Shown here: piece after piece, positions 33,390 to 33,762 of the stretch | Position numbering within the stretch: position 1 is the first letter of the stretch | How the letters are laid out: each line of letters opens with the position of its first letter | DNA from: Methanobacterium sp. | Lineage (GTDB): Archaea > Methanobacteriota > Methanobacteria > Methanobacteriales > Methanobacteriaceae | Assembly (NCBI GenBank): GCA_003151535.1 | Contig: PLXT01000047.1 | Coordinates: forward strand, 1 to 33,762 | Length of the DNA stretch: 33,762 nt | Direction: 5' to 3' | Made by a program: the position numbers and the translations under genes | Notes under the pieces: generated by a model | Told to the model about the DNA's origin: nothing | Databases searched by the model: none | The model's input: only the letters and a program-made list of their open reading frames with translations

Positions 33390-33600
33390 AATTTTATAAT
33401 ATTTTATTTTTTTTAGATAATATAATTGAATCCAATTTTATTTTGTAATGGCTAATATAACGAATTAATTTGAACAGATTTTGACTACTTTTTGACTATT
33501 AAAATTTTTGATTTTTTGTATAAGTTCTCACATGCACTCTACCTCTAGAGGGTTATATTCTGTTTTTCATATGTTTATTTCCACAGTAGGAGGTAATATT
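33390..33600. promoter_or_regulatory. Region between the two small genes, with repeat of upstream elements
   Basis: A T-rich end of the first small gene is followed by TGACTAC (33482-33488) and TGACTAT (33493-33499), 11 bases apart, and by ATTTTTTGTATAA (33511-33523). These copy elements seen before the upstream gene. CCTCTAGAGG (33541-33550) is a 10-bp palindrome just after. Confidence 0.45.
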
Positions 33601-33762
33601 ATGAGGTTAAGTGTAATGGAAAAGGATGAAAGTATTTTTTATAATCTTGGAGTGTTTAAGGAACATGAAGATTTGATAGTATTTAATATGCACGAGTTTC
33701 TAGATTTCTATGCTGAAATTGGAAAAAGATTGCTATGCATTAAAAATATAATCCGAGATGAA
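33601..33762 (+). CDS. Hypothetical protein, 5' part (runs off the window)
   Basis: An open frame of 54 codons starts at ATG 33601 behind the very strong ribosome-binding site TAGGAGGTAATATT and is still open at the window end. The visible part reads RLSVMEKDESIFYNLGVFKE and continues with HEDLIVFNMHEFLDFYAEIG. I do not recognise the family. The strong translation signal and non-repetitive composition support a real gene. Confidence 0.6.
   Translation, partial: MRLSVMEKDESIFYNLGVFKEHEDLIVFNMHEFLDFYAEIGKRLLCIKNIIRDE

Noticed and set aside
32784..33500. CRISPR array
   Set aside because: The repeats are 7-13 bases long with 11-22-base spacing and mixed orientation. CRISPR repeats are longer and regularly separated by unique spacers.

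Overview
The window looks like chromosomal DNA from a mesophilic, AT-rich methanogenic archaeon of the Methanobacteriales, most likely a Methanobacterium species. The signs are two HMf-type histones, archaeal ribosomal proteins and factors (L7Ae, eS28, eL24, eS6, eS24, eS27A, aIF5B-type IF2, aIF2-gamma, Rpo7, Spt4), a coenzyme F420:NADP oxidoreductase, RadB, ABCE1, archaeal TATA boxes and many TTG/GTG starts behind GGAGG/GGTGAT ribosome-binding sites. No tRNA, rRNA or CRISPR array was recognised.

Layout. 1-1511 holds a decayed DDE transposase and an RNA-free RNase P (HARP) gene with an in-frame TAA. 1689-10841 carries mostly housekeeping genes: hisS, hisI and a PIN-ATPase-KH protein; a TIM-barrel sugar isomerase-like protein; npdG; endA and trpS; a SpoIIM-like membrane protein; and threonine synthase. 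11075-19583 is an information-processing block: histone, L7Ae-eS28-eL24-Ndk-IF2, eS6-aIF2gamma-PIN protein, pyrophosphatase, then Rpo7-Spt4-dephospho-CoA kinase-eS24-eS27A. argH and a tiny membrane protein follow. 21429-24352 has a KH-like/PP-loop ATPase, a PEBP protein, a second histone overlapped by a 49-residue small ORF, and a small unknown gene. 24429-24537 is a 109-bp MITE-like element with 16-bp inverted termini and a 3-bp target duplication. 24808-32260 has ABCE1, a broken UbiB/ABC1 kinase, an aminotransferase, radB, the threonylcarbamoyl-AMP synthase and a CDP-alcohol phosphatidyltransferase. 32459-33762 is accessory: a truncated, frameshifted small gene joined to about 440 bp packed with short direct and inverted repeats, then two small unknown genes.

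Most genes serve translation, transcription, chromatin and tRNA biology. These include aminoacylation (hisS, trpS), tRNA splicing (endA), t6A synthesis (Sua5/YrdC), initiation (IF2, aIF2gamma), ribosome recycling (ABCE1) and tRNA 5' processing (HARP, broken). Pyrophosphatase and Ndk supply these processes.

The observations most worth a second look are: (i) several otherwise well-preserved genes broken by one or two single-base lesions (HARP, the Fcf1-like PIN protein, UbiB, a small ABM-like protein); (ii) the repeat-dense DNA at 32743-33524 and the promoter elements shared by the two small genes there; (iii) a kink-turn-like hairpin in the L7Ae mRNA leader; (iv) the small ORF translationally overlapping a histone gene; (v) palindromes at the ABCE1 promoter; and (vi) the MITE. 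I did not find a clear multi-gene novel system. The 32.7-33.8 kb region is the best candidate for something undescribed, and it runs off the window end.
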